Assembly (NCBI GenBank): GCA_964057225.1
Contig: OZ059894.1
Location: forward strand, 16,212,476-16,276,475
DNA length: 64,000 nt
Source: Auanema rhodensis
Taxonomy: Eukaryota > Nematoda > Chromadorea > Rhabditida > Rhabditidae
Direction of reading: 5' to 3'
The first letter of the stretch is position 1, and every line of letters begins with the position of its first letter. The notes beneath the pieces were generated by a model. The model worked only from the letters and a program-made list of their open reading frames with translations. It did not search any database and had not been told where the DNA came from. Shown piece by piece: positions 36,794 through 49,900 of the stretch. Made by a program: the position numbers and the translations under genes.

Positions 36794-37841
36794 TTTCAGA
36801 ATGAAATTATTGCATTTGCTAATTTTAAAAATAGTTATATTACTAATATCTTGACATTTGTTCTTAATATTGCTCATGATCTCGTTATTTTATAATTTTC
36901 ATTTGGGAAGGAAATTTCTATATAATTCTATGATGTTTAGAAAATAATTGTTTTAATTCTGTACAGATCTGAATCAGTAATAGAAAAAGTAATAGAACAA
37001 ATCTAAATGATCGGACGACGCCTAGTGAACAGCTAAATGTTTTAGAAAATATGATAAATTAAAGAAATTTGAAGAAGATCATAGCATCTGAAATACATTT
37101 CTTTTTTTTAAATTTGTTTTATCTTAGCTTATTACGGATGATAGACCAAGATTTTTCATCTATTATTTTGATTCATGACTGTACATATCTATGCTATATG
37201 AATGAATATACATGTTGTTACTTATACATATAACATACATCTGCTTTGGATCAGCTTTATTGAGTTTAAAAAATGTATAATTAAAATTATTTTTATAAGT
37301 TTTAATGAAATGAATAAATTTATAACCATAACAAATTCAAAAAAAGCATTTTTTCTCAAATGTATTTAAAGTTTTCATAATATATCAGATTTATATTTTG
37401 GAACTAATATTAATATTATACTATTATGATATTAATTAAACTTATTTTAATATATGCATAGTTAGCTAAAGTTATAGGTATTAGTAATAATTAGTAAAGT
37501 AAATCACTTAGAAATTTAAATCACAACTGATGTTTGCTAAGCAAACCACGATGAATATATTCTTTTATTCCAAAAAAAGAAAAAAGTAATTTCAAGGTCT
37601 GCTAATTCATTAAGCTTTTCTGAATTGCATCTTTTCTCTCAAAACTTCGTTATTCAACAGAGAAGTTATGTAGATGGATGAGATACATAGAAGTACAATG
37701 GTATTCAAGGGGCGACTGCTCTTCTCAGCTGAGAGAGATGTTGACAATGTACTATGAATGCTCTTCCTTTTTTTTAATTACCAAATTCTTTTAAAAATAT
37801 AAAACACATTTGATTCTACCTTTGATATTGAAAAAGTATAA

Positions 37842-37884
<43 letters not shown>

Positions 37885-40437
37885 TCACATATATGTATAT
37901 GTCAAGTTAGAGCATTTAGTATATTTGATGTCATGTGGCGTAGGCGAGCAGGTGTTTTCCTTAGAAATAGTGTTTATATAGCTGATTATCTTTATTAAGT
38001 AAAACAAGGTGTAGGAGGTATCATGAAAGATAAAAAAATTGTTGATTGTGTAGAAGAACTTTAAAAATTTCAACTACAAAAGCTTGCACACTCATAGAAA
38101 GCTGAAAGTATGACAGCAAAAGTTTTGAAATTTACAAAAAAATTCAGATAAGAAGGCTATGATGGTAATTTTCATTACTTCCAAAATATAGCAGATTGAT
38201 GCTATTTCTATTTCATTTAAATATTCAAAAACAACATTTATTTGTATTAGTTTCAAAAATCAATTCAAGTTCTATTTTGGTATTTCTACTTATCTCGTTA
38301 CAGTAGATATCAAATTTGCTTCATTCGTATACAAGAGTTGAATAATTACTTTTCAGTTCTTAAGATGAAAGCAATTTGTATGTGTTTATTATTTCATCGG
38401 ACTTTGAGTACTAAGAATACATTATTTATATTATTCAATAGAATACTTTTTTTAAAGAATATGATCTTAGTCTTAGTGACATTTGTTGGAATTTGATGTT
38501 TAATCAAAGATTGAAGATGTCAAGTACATTGGCATTAATTAATTTTTTATATCAATAATCATTTTTTCATGCTAACAAAATTCTTAGTGTTCCATATAAA
38601 TTTGCTGGAATTAGCATTTACCAACTTTTCATTTATGGCGACAGGTGATATCTTCGTTTAGGAGGCTTGGTAAACCACAGAATCATTTATTGTCTAGAGT
38701 TTTGGCAAGTGTGGCAGTTGGCTTCCCTTTCAGCTTGTTAACATAAGGCTACCAGCCCCTTGAAAATATAATAATAGTTTTTTATACTGTTTATTCATTT
38801 CTTCAATTTTACTATATAAAGTTTTGTACTATTTTCTTCTCTTTAAATAACTATTGTCCACTTTATTTGAGGTATTCTCTTCAAATTTAAATTAGACCAC
38901 AGTTACTTCACGTCATCTTTCCAAATAATTCTGACGTTTTACTTTTTCGCTCGTTCCCACCATACAGCATGTTGCATCTGCTGAAATTACGTAAACCTAT
39001 AAATTGATTATGTTCTTCATTCAAATAATAGTTTTAAAATATTATCACAATAATACTATACTATATGTATTAATTTACTATTTTCTAAATCTTTAATCAA
39101 TCTGCTCAAAATGATTCTTATAAATATGGATAATCCATTCAAATTATGCTAACTAATCGTCAACAAACGTATCTGAACTATCGATGAACTAAATTTATCC
39201 ATTACTGTATAATTTTCTATTTTATTACTACTTGTACCTTCATACAACATGATATTTTGAATCAGATGTTGTTGGAATACATATGTTGTGCTTAGCATTA
39301 GTTTTTCTTCTATGATCCAACTCATGTCCTTTGCAACTCATACACATAGATATCTTTTGAATTGAGCTTCTGATCTTATAGACAGGAATACCAATTAGAT
39401 GATTTTCTGCTTTTCGGAGGTCAAGGTTCATGCATGAGAACACGTCATCTTTTGAAATTCTCTCTGGGCGGAATATTCTGAGAATGTGATGATGTTACAG
39501 TTTCTCTCAACATTTCATAAAAGAAGTTAGTTTGCAGAGAGCCAGACCAAATTTTGGTCTAAAGGGTTTCATCCAACCCTCTCATTTATTTAAGTCAAAT
39601 TGATCTTCTTCTGTTCTCATTACCACTTTTCTGCATTCTCTCAATCTTACTTACTAATTTGAACAATACATTGCAAGTTTTTTAAAAGTGTTTTCTAGTT
39701 TATCATTCAGATCACTGTAATTTTTTTCTATTTCTATTTTAGTATACCAGAGCATGTGTTGATTTAGTAGATAATGTTACTATAAACAACTTATGAACAC
39801 ACATTTTCTTCGATAAAAAGGAATTTCCAAGTATCCTTTCAAATCCAGATCAGCTTCTTCTTCTAATCAAACATCAAATGAAAATTTGATAAATTATCAC
39901 CCGATCTTTGTATATTAAATATTTTTTGCTGAGTCTCTTATACATATATGTATATATACATTTATATACATATATTCATATCAATAATTTGTAATATATT
40001 GCAAATTAGTATTAGATAGAACTTATATTTCTTTTATAACGAGAGATTTTCTACTTTGAAATATTTCAAGTTTCCATCTATGATGCAGATTTTTTTTATA
40101 AATGTCTCTTTTTTCATAATATAGTAAGAACATTTTCAAATGTTGAACCAGACACTTTTAATATAATTTAATAAATGACGATGATGATGATCACATCTAG
40201 AAAGAGAAAACAAGAACGAAGTTTTGAGCTAGCTTCACCCTTTCCTACCCCCACTCATCTTATTTGGATGGGCACACATTTTCCATAAGATAGTTCAGAA
40301 TTCTAAATTGCAACAACAATGATATAATGTGATAATGATTTGAGTATATATTTCTCTTTGTTTATTCTGAAAAAGAACTTTTATCGTTAAATATTCTTGT
40401 ACTTCTGAATTTAAATAACCTGATATTCAGTCACGAA
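36794..40437. other. Gene-free 3.6-kb AT-rich region
   Basis: No supported exon was found on either strand. Open frames present are short and lack similarity. A TA microsatellite occupies 37846-37881. The region lies between the 3' end of the ground-like gene and the 5' end of the Spaetzle-like gene, so distal regulatory DNA of the latter may lie here. Confidence 0.5.
37846..37881. repeat. TA dinucleotide microsatellite
   Basis: A run of alternating A and T about 36 bases long, uninterrupted in its central part, lies in gene-free DNA. Confidence 0.88.
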
Positions 40438-40845
40438 ATGGCATTAATGGGCGACTCAAGCACTGGAATTTTTCAAATTTTAATATTTCTCTTTCTGGTA
40501 TCCATGTGCTCATGCACTTACTGTGAGTTATCGTATTTATTTCCATTTTTATTTATTTTAATTTAGTGGTTTACATAAATCCGTATCATCCTGAAAACCC
40601 TAGTGAGATGCCTGAAGCTACAAAAGTAAGTATTACTGTTCTTTACCGTGAATAAAACTTAAAAACTTTGATTCAAAACTTCAATTTTCAGTTGACTGCT
40701 AAAAGAGGGAAAAGTCTTTTGACGGGGTTAAGTGCTCCAGAAGACGTATGCACAATGAGAATGCTATATAATCACGTGCCCCGACACGGTCACAGTAAGT
40801 CTGTTTCCTATTATATTCTTTATATTTTTAGCAGGTTATTCTTTT

Positions 40846-40881
<36 letters not shown>

Positions 40882-41440
40882 CAAACTTTTATGATTATCA
40901 ATTCATAATCAATTTTTAGTTTCCAATGGAAGTTGGGTAGAAATTCAACAGGATGATGATTATGGCCTACAAGCGACATATGTGGAATGTTTAAGTGAAG
41001 ATCGACCACCTTGCTATGGTATTGATAGAAAACGGTAAAATTCTACATTGAATAATTATTTATTTTTATTCTGATTAAAGATTTACGTCTGAATGTTTCA
41101 CCGTATATGACTATCGACCAGCAAATGTGCGACTTTTCGGTTCTCATTCAGAGTTTGTCAGAGCAACTGTTAGGGTAATTATTTTAAAGATTTAGTTAAC
41201 TTTTCAAATTCAAACTTTTCAAGCCATTTTTCTAAATGTAAAGATCAAAAGAATTTCTAATAAAAGAATTTTAATTAGTTAAAGATTCCAAAAATCTTAA
41301 AACCAGATGTTCCAAGCTAAAGCCGTAAGATCAAATTAATTTGAATTTGCAGATTAATTTGACTCTTTTATGTAATAATTTTTCAGATTCCGATTTCTTG
41401 TCAGTGCCAGGTGCGAGCAATCGGGACTTTATTCCGTTGA
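40438..41440 (+). CDS. Spaetzle-like secreted cystine-knot protein
   Basis: Six exons (40438-40522, 40567-40625, 40692-40794, 40920-41034, 41081-41174, 41387-41440) join in frame to 169 codons plus stop. A signal peptide occupies about residues 1-26. A basic TAKR site at 50-53 could release a C-terminal domain of 116 residues. That domain has six cysteines (68, 106, 114, 126, 157, 159). The order C, W-x-x-I, Q-x-T-Y-V-E-C, C, S-E-C-F, and a final I-S-C-Q-C pair fits the Spaetzle/neurotrophin cystine-knot pattern (W..I, Q....E.C, C, C, PS.C.C). Spaetzle is the processed ligand of Toll in insects. Its role in a nematode is unknown, and a PTTH/trunk or neurotrophin relative is possible. The start follows a TATTCAG acceptor by seven bases. 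Confidence 0.72.
40849..40879. repeat. TA microsatellite within an intron
   Basis: A 31-base TA run lies inside the third intron of the Spaetzle-like gene, enlarging it to 125 bases compared with 44-66 for its two upstream introns. Confidence 0.85.
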
Positions 41441-41955
41441 AAGTCTTGACGTCAGACAAGGCGTATCGTCGCGAATTCAGATTCTCCTCAGGCCATCTAG
41501 AACGACAACGATCTCATGTATCTGAATGTTGAAATTCTTTAACTATTCTGCATTTTTCAATTTTTTTTGTTTCGTAAACTATACTATATCAACTTTTTTA
41601 AACTTTTAACTAAACTGAAATCAATTCTCCTGAGGCGAGTATAACGTCTAGGCTTTCCCAATCAAGTTTTAAAAGTGCTTGAAATAATAATATTGTAGAA
41701 ACAATGCTACTTATGTATAAAATGATTCAGCTCATTTACTCCTTCTAGTTTTCTTAGCAAATATTATTATAAATTATAGTACATTCATTTTATTTTATTT
41801 TTACAAAATACCTTAGAAAGGACATAACAAATTGAAAAATCAAAGAAAATATTTACAAAGATATACAGTTTGAGCAATATGGACAAATATAAACAAAAAT
41901 TACAAAACTTTACAGCATTTTTTCAAAATTAACTAGATTTATTTATACAGTTACT
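41441..41955. other. Convergent intergenic region
   Basis: This is the shared 3' flank of the Spaetzle-like gene (plus) and the GBA2 gene (minus). It is AT-rich and no gene was seen. Confidence 0.5.
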
Positions 41956-44900
41956 TCACTGATCTTCTTTTAAAACCATATTCATTTCAATAGCTTCTTG
42001 CATGGCCCAAATACTTAAAGGTCTCATATACCCGATAGCTCTATAATTATAAATAAACTAGTAGTTTTTAATTATAGAAAACCTGTAGTATCGTTTTCTA
42101 TATATAGCTTCAGGAGTCTGATATTGTAATCCATACTGATACCAACATGACTCGTAAACTCCTTTGGCAGTTTTGAATCCATCATTTGACATGTTCTACA
42201 AAGATGATAAGATTTATATAGCCTTCTAATACGAAGATATCATAAATCTCATAAAGAATTCTTTGAAGATCTCCAAAAAAACTTACTAAAGCAATCATGA
42301 AAGAAGCGAGAGCATATGCTGTGCCAGTCCATACTTCAACGGATTGTATACTTGATACGTCATCAACTCCATTGTCTCTGCAAGAATTTAAATAATTAAG
42401 TATTTTCAAAATTCAAAAACAAGTTTCATCGGAAATAAAAAGCACAAAACAGCTTATTGATAGCTGTCAAAGCAATTCATGGGGACTCTGATTTTCCGGT
42501 TACTGTAATATAGGAAAAAAACAGATGTTATATAAACTATCGTATTCAAAATAAATGTAATAACTGAATGTTATAGAAAAGTTCAGCTTTTTCTAAATAT
42601 ATGCTCAACTAACCGCATGCCATTAACGGCTCCCATTCTTCCACCCTCAAACGACATGACATTTACGTCGAAAATAGTTTCCAAAGCCGAAGAAACCTGC
42701 AAATTTCTCAATTTAAGTATATCCCAACGAGACTAGAAGAAAGAAAGAAAGAAAAAGAAAGATATTCACCATTCTTTCATCTAAAAGGTCATCATCGGCG
42801 ATCATACGATGAAACCAAGCACCACACAGTTGGTCGGACATAACAAGCCTAGCATTTTCTGGATTTTCATCAAATTTGAAATATCTAACAGGTAAAAAGT
42901 TATATAACTAATCAAAATCCTATTTATAGAATACCTTCCATTCCAAAGTTTATTTATAAAAGCACCTTTAGCTCGTTCAAGATAATCTGAATACTTGCTG
43001 TAATCTTCACGTCTTTCCAATTTCTCAGCCATTTGAATCAAACACCAGAGTGAACACAAGAAAAGTGAACCACAGTAAGCACTAAAAATAAAGATTTCAG
43101 GCTTGCTAATTCACTTTGGCTCCTATAAAAAGCTTCATGAACGAGTATCGAAATAAACATTAATTATTTCGCTACGTAGGTGTAGTTTACACCTTCAATG
43201 CATTTCAATTTTCAAAAGCATAATGATAATCACACCTGGTCCCGGTCATCGTCCAAACATCATAGGTTTGATCTGCTGTTCCACTATTTTCAATCATACC
43301 GTCTTTGTCCATGTCCCAATCCAAAAGAGCAGATTCTACAATGAATTTGGACCGCTCATAGAACATTTTCAGAACTTCGATTGACTTGAACGAGAATAAT
43401 TGAAATAGTTTCGAATTATTTATAAAATACCTTTTCTTTTGGATATCCCATCTTGGAGTAAACCTTGTCCCAATCTCTCCAGCTTAAAGCCACAAATTTC
43501 AAGTTCAAATCTCTCCATTCAGCTGTATCATGTAATAGATAAGCATTGGTATCAATGAAAGGCTCGCCAACTAAAAAAGGATTCTATTTTACAATCTTAA
43601 ATATTTATAAACGAACGTGGATGGCCCAAATCATGAGGTACTCTTCCATATTTTTTGGATTTCATAGAATTTCCTTCGCACATAGAAGTTTCATTTTTAT
43701 CACTAGAGCGATAAATTTGGTCAGCTAAGAATATTAATATTTTTGAAAGGATTAACTAACTCATAAATACCATAATCCAACTGTATTCCCATTTCAATAG
43801 CCGGCCAGTTCTTTAAAAGTGCCCAAGAAGCATAAAAATGAACATCGTATGTAGTAAACATATAATATTCCCATGCTAAAAAACAAAAAATACTTCTGTT
43901 TTACATCATATGCTCTACATACATTCCATATAAGCATATCGTCCATATTTCTTAAAATGCTCGATTGTCGGCAAGCTCATTTCTGGTTCACCATCGGCCC
44001 ACTTATCATCATATTCGAACCAAACGGTTGATCCATCAACCACAAAGTATAGTTCATTGAAAAGAGCACTTCGATACCTGAATAAAAAACATAAAAACCT
44101 AGTTGTTAGTTGTGTTGATCACCATTGAGGAAGACGTTCATTAGTAATAGTAGGATTTTGCCAGTTTTCTATAAGTCTCAGCCATTCATCCCTTTTTTGG
44201 AAACCTGAGTGAATCATATCAGAAAGTACGTTTGACCCTTTATAGAATCTAGTATATCTTCTAAATTCATAAAATGTTGTTGATTTCAAATTCTGATTTT
44301 CAACCTCTGATACAATCTCTGGCGTAAACCGAATGCAACCTCAGGCATGTGCCAGATGAGTGAGAAATGGGAAACTTCGCAAGACTTAGCTGCAACAGCG
44401 AAACGTGATGAAACTGCGATTCCAAGTTCTCGTTCAACAGTTTGTTTAGCCTCTGAAAACTGAATTGGTAACAAATGAAATGGCTATTCAGTAAACCATA
44501 TAATGTGCCATAATCCTTTAGCTGTTCCCAGACTTCTGCACCATTGCCATTAACATCAAATTGGCTTCTACTTATATTATTTTTCATACTCTAGATAAGA
44601 CACTTTTAAACAAAAATTCTGTGTAGCGACAAAAAAAACCTTCTCGACTGCAACAATGTAAGTGACTGGCATCTTCTTCACTGTGTGATGAAGAGCAATC
44701 CCGCTTCCATTGGGAGCATCAATATATTCAGATCTTTAAATGAAATCCAAGCAAAAGAATCTCACTTAATTAGTATTTCCTACCTGCAATATCCTTCTTT
44801 ATCCCATTGAGCATTTCCAGTACCATTACGGAAACTAAATGTGATGGATACATTATAATTTTCGTTCGAATTATTCAGAACGTAGAAATCGAAAAGGGCA

Positions 44901-45858
44901 ATAGGTAGTGAAGAATCCTGCAAAGTACAATGAATACTAATTGTGTAAACATATACATACATCATAGTTATGAGGTATAACAGGAGACAACTGTTGTTGC
45001 AATATTATCATATTAAGATCAGGAATACGAAACTCTCTCCATGCTCGAGGGAATAAACCACGATACCTAGTTCACAGTTACCAAAACTTATTCATCTTAT
45101 ATATAATACCTTAAATCATTCTTAGAGAAAGATGAAGTCCAGTTTTGCAGAGTTGATTTGGAGAAATCTGCACAAGATAAAATAGATTGGAAAACCGTAG
45201 CATTTGAAGAATTTTGAACAGTAATTATAAACTAGAATTTCATATTGATTTGGTATTATGTCAATAAAACTACCTGGTTGGCTTTTATATTCTGCTGTGA
45301 ATGTTCTTTCATTCCAGGTATAATTGAAAATTTATTAAAAGCGCCCCGGAAATCAGTTCCAATGGAACCACAACCTAATCCACCTAATGGAACTCCTGGA
45401 GAAGATAATTACCATATATTTAAATGATGAAAAATTCAAGAAATATCGCATTATAAAATAATGACTAGAATACAAATACTGATCCAAATTTAGATAATCA
45501 TTCTAGTTAAATAGTTACCAAATCATTCTCACTTTTAATTTGATATGGATCTTGAAATTATACCGTAATAAAATCTACCTGTGTATGGATAATGTGATAA
45601 AACTTGAAATATATCAATAAAACAACCACGGCCATTCCACCATTCCTTGGCACAATGCATAAACATTCCAAAACACATAAAATTGAAACTAAGAAAATGA
45701 ACTTGAACTAACCTTATAAAAAGAGGTAACATCTTGACCAGCTGATTCATATTGGGTAAAAATGATCTTCTTTTATGTGATTCAGGAGCTACGAAGTCTC
45801 CATTAACTTTCCAACCGACTCCATCGATTAAATCCTCTATTTTTTCAGCATATGTCAT
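41956..45858 (-). CDS. Non-lysosomal glucosylceramidase (GBA2)
   Basis: The product hydrolyses glucosylceramide to glucose and ceramide at the cytosolic face of ER, Golgi or plasma membrane. The N-terminal domain contains [20 protein letters not shown] and ISFSLIW-type segments. The catalytic (alpha/alpha)6 domain is strongly conserved: [20 protein letters not shown] (nucleophile glutamate equivalent to human E527 in the GQEYLMYNTYDVH block), [54 protein letters not shown] and [11 protein letters not shown] (acid/base aspartate). It ends with [30 protein letters not shown] and a short tail. About 16 exons. The start ATG lies immediately after a TATTTCAG acceptor. Both catalytic residues are present, so the enzyme should be active. 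Several introns are longer (100-250 bases) than elsewhere in the window. Confidence 0.95.
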
Positions 45859-46922
45859 CTGAAATATTAAAAAAAACAGTCATGTTAATATGGTATTTTT
45901 TGAAATTGAGAAGACAAAACTAAAATAAATTTGTATTAGAACTGGTATTGTAGTTGAATGATTTCAAAATGATGCAGTAATAATATAACAAGATATAAAA
46001 TAAACCAAAAGATACAAGTATAGAAAGGTGAAATGGATTTCAAAAAATAAAAAGTAGCATAAGCAATTGCTTATTGATTTTTTTATCAATATCAATACAA
46101 TTATAATCAATTTCACAGTGTTTCGTCAATCATCTTCAATATGTTTTAAGATTATCTAAAACATAACATAGTTTCTTCATAGTTTTTATTTAAAAAAAAC
46201 ATATAACTTACAACAAGAACATAAATGTTTCAGTCTTTTTCAAGATACAGAAATACAAAATTGGTAACAAATTCAATATTTTAAAGTGCAAATGCTAGTA
46301 AACAAGTTTTTGAAAATTTTTAAATGTTTAAAGCGGCAAATTATTATCGTACTGAAATCAAAACAAACAAAACGCGAAATCAACCAATCTCCCAGATTGA
46401 AGACTATAAAGTGATCACGGGTTTTGTTTACTCGAGCATTGAATAGCATTTGTCATTCCGGTAAATCGCATGATTAGCTGCGTTGCTAATTTTCAAAAGG
46501 TTTTAATTATATAATTTCAGGACAACTAGCGCATATACATTAAAAGAAAAAAAATGATCCGAGAAGTTGAAAATTTTAAATCCAGATCGATACTGATAAA
46601 TACCCGCAATCAAAGTTAAACGAATTGGCCAATCCATACCAGGGGGTTACTGTATATGCGCAAATCTGTCTTTATTTCAAAAGAATATCTTTCTTCAAAA
46701 GTTTTGTGTGAAGTTGTCGTTCGATTTATAGATTAAACTTTAATGTTCATTATAGTTTTTTTAAATGTTTCATGTTCTATCTTCTTGGGAAAGAATCACG
46801 TACAACATTTTTCAAATTCACGTATCTTGACTTCATGTAATTGTGGAATCATTCTGAAATTTGTAGTTCTTTCAAATATGCTTTGAAATTTCTGGTTCAA
46901 AGTATGATGACTGTTTGTGAAT
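45859..46922. other. Divergent promoter region between GBA2 and TECPR2-like genes
   Basis: This 1.06-kb stretch holds both 5' flanks. A slightly GC-richer portion lies at 46380-46680. No exon or RNA gene could be identified. Confidence 0.45.
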
Positions 46923-49900
46923 ATGGAAAATCCAAATACTGTTTCTACTGTATACAATGATGAATTAACTTCATTCATACGAAGCGTAAGAGTTTTTCAA
47001 ATTTTTGTTCTATAATGAAACATTCTGTTCTAGCTTTCTAAAGATAGTGTTGCTTGTTTAGATGTAACGTCAGAATTTATATTTATTTCAACTACGCATG
47101 GAACGCTGATAATTGTAGATAGGGGGACTTTTACTGTTACTGAACCGTATGTTAACATGTTTAGTAGTTGTACTTTACTTTATTTTTTCAGTTTCTCGGG
47201 TCTTTTTGGGAAAATAGTTTGTACTGGTGTTCGTAAAAATGAAAGAAACGTGTATATAGCAATTGGGTTTGATTCAGGTGCTGTTAGTTTTGTATCATTG
47301 TCTCTAAATGATGCGAGAAAGGTAAACAATTTTCAAAAGAACAATGAAAATTTATAAATCTCAGTATTTGGTACATGTTGCACGAGATTGCCATCGTAAT
47401 TCTGCTGTGACTGATGTATCGTGGTCAGAAGATTGTTCCCAAGTTTGACTATAATAAAAAATTTTGCTTGAGATCTTATATGTAGGTATTCACGGCAGAT
47501 GAAAGTGGACTTATAATTGTATCAAAAATAGATTTTTCTAATGTTTGTTACACCTGTTACTTTGAATAATCAATATATATCCTTTTTAGGATAGCTTTGG
47601 TCATCTTTTTCATTCAATGAGCTCAATTCCTAGTAACAAAATAATTTGTACTCCAGATTTTCTTTTTATGATTTTAAAAGATGGATCATATCAGTTTGTT
47701 GATTCAGATTCGGGTGAATCAATTCCGATTAAGTTAAATATAGAGCGGTACAAATGTCATATATGAAATTAAAATGTTTAAGCTTTTCAGCTTTCATGAA
47801 GTTGTATCATGCAGTTGTGTAGATAAAAGCATTTTAATAGTTTGTAAGCATATTGTATTTGCTGTAGAATTAGATGAGACAGGAAATAATTGGACATCCA
47901 GAAAAGTGGTAGCTTGAAAGTTTAATTTATTTCTTATTTGTTTTTTTGTTGCAGTTTGAATCTGAAGAGACTATTTGTTGCTCTAGTGTTTGTGGTAATT
48001 ATATATGTCTTATTTATTTGAATAATGCTCAAATACTCACAATATCTGACATGAACTTGATTTATCAGTATGATTCCGATCAAATTGCTGTGAGTTTAAA
48101 CGATATACAGTTTTACCTTATTTTCTCAGTCAGAGAAACTGTGCTGTGTCGACCATGATGGGAGTTTACTATATGTAGCACATAGCAATAGATTATTCCG
48201 AGCTTCCTTAACACCTCTAACGAATGTTTTATCAGAAGTAACAGGTAGGATGATTCTTAATTACCTTCATTTATATAAACCCGTAGATGAGAAAATAGAC
48301 ATCACTACATTGCTAGAATCTCCAAGAAAAATTGGTGCTTCTCTCTTAAAAAGAGCTTCAAATGTTTTCCAAGTAGTTGCTTCTGCAAGTGAAATAGAAG
48401 TTTCCACAGAAGGTATGTATTTAACTTCAAAATGTGGTTTAAAGATTATGCTTTTAGTTCCTAAAATGATCGAAAGCGGAATTAACGCCATAAAAAATAA
48501 TTCGAACTTTAATTCCGTCGTTGAACGTGTTCAAAACTTCGTAGATTCGCAAAATTCTGCGGATATCATAGAAGGTCTTCCAGATCGATATCCAATAAAT
48601 TTATCAAGAAGTTTGTTTTCTGCGCATGCTTCATGAGAACATTGTTTCCTAGGTCTTGAAGAGACGGCAATAGATAGTACAGTCTCGGTTGAGAGAACAG
48701 CGAAGGCTAGGGGCCCCAAAAGAAGAGAAAGTGAACGTGCTTGTCCTGAAGAGAAAGAGGAAAACTTGGATGCTTCACTTACAATTGAACCTTCAGATTC
48801 GATAATCAACGAACTCCGCAGACATGGTACAAAGCTTCTTTCCTTATTTTAATTGTCGGATTCTTAGTTCTTGGACATGGTGGCGAAAGTTCCAGTCCTC
48901 CTGTTAAGACTGAAAGTTCAATATCTAGTATCAATGGTCAAAATGAAGCAGACGATGTATTTAGTAATTCATTTTGTTCGAGTTTCCAATCTCCAGCAGC
49001 TTTATCAAATCAAAGAGAAGCTTTTGACTCGGGGCCTTCGTCATTTTCTGATAAATTCAATGCTTCAGTAAGAGTTTTAGTATTTTCCAATCAATATTCT
49101 TTTTTAGTTTGTGAGTTGCCTAACTGATGTAAACAGTTATTCACGAGGAGAAGCTCAGGCTAGTCATATAAATGAAGTAGAAGAAGAAAAAGACGACGAA
49201 TTTGAATCAGAAAATCCACCACAACCTGAAGACACAGTGTCAACTGTTTTTGATATTCTCATGAACAGTCAACGCAATGATGCTTTACCTGTAATTATCA
49301 ACCTTATGAAAAATGTAACATTATTTTTTTAAGATAGAAAGTGCAGAAGCTCCTGATAATTTCGAGATGGCTAAAGAAAATCATTTGAAAAATTCTTTTA
49401 TTATTCCCGAATCCTGCGATATATGGAAAGAAGTGATATTTTTTTCTGAGTAAACTGGAAATATTTGTTATTTCAGAGTTCGCTTCCGCATCAAGTATGT
49501 TCCTTGTCACTTTTTGACAACAAGATTGTTCTAAGTAGTCGCCGTCAAAAACCAAGGTACACTGAGCTATGTGAGTTAGGCAAAAAGGATGTGTCTTGGT
49601 TGAAATTGGATTGGAATGCACATGAAATATCATTTAGTGGTAACATTCTTAACAATAGTTGAGTTTTGAATTAACTTAATAGATGATGGGCTTGATGTTA
49701 TTCGATTGCACAAGGGTCGTTGTTATAAATCAGATGTTGGGTTGAGCTCTATGCCTTCAGAAGAAGTGCCAGTAGTTGGAGCTAATGTAACTAACGTTAT
49801 ACTCCGAAATGATAATATTTGGTATAACACAGAAGAACTAGGGGTATGGAGATCAATGACTGTATGTCTGCATAAATAAATTTTTAGCCTTGCGTTCTAC

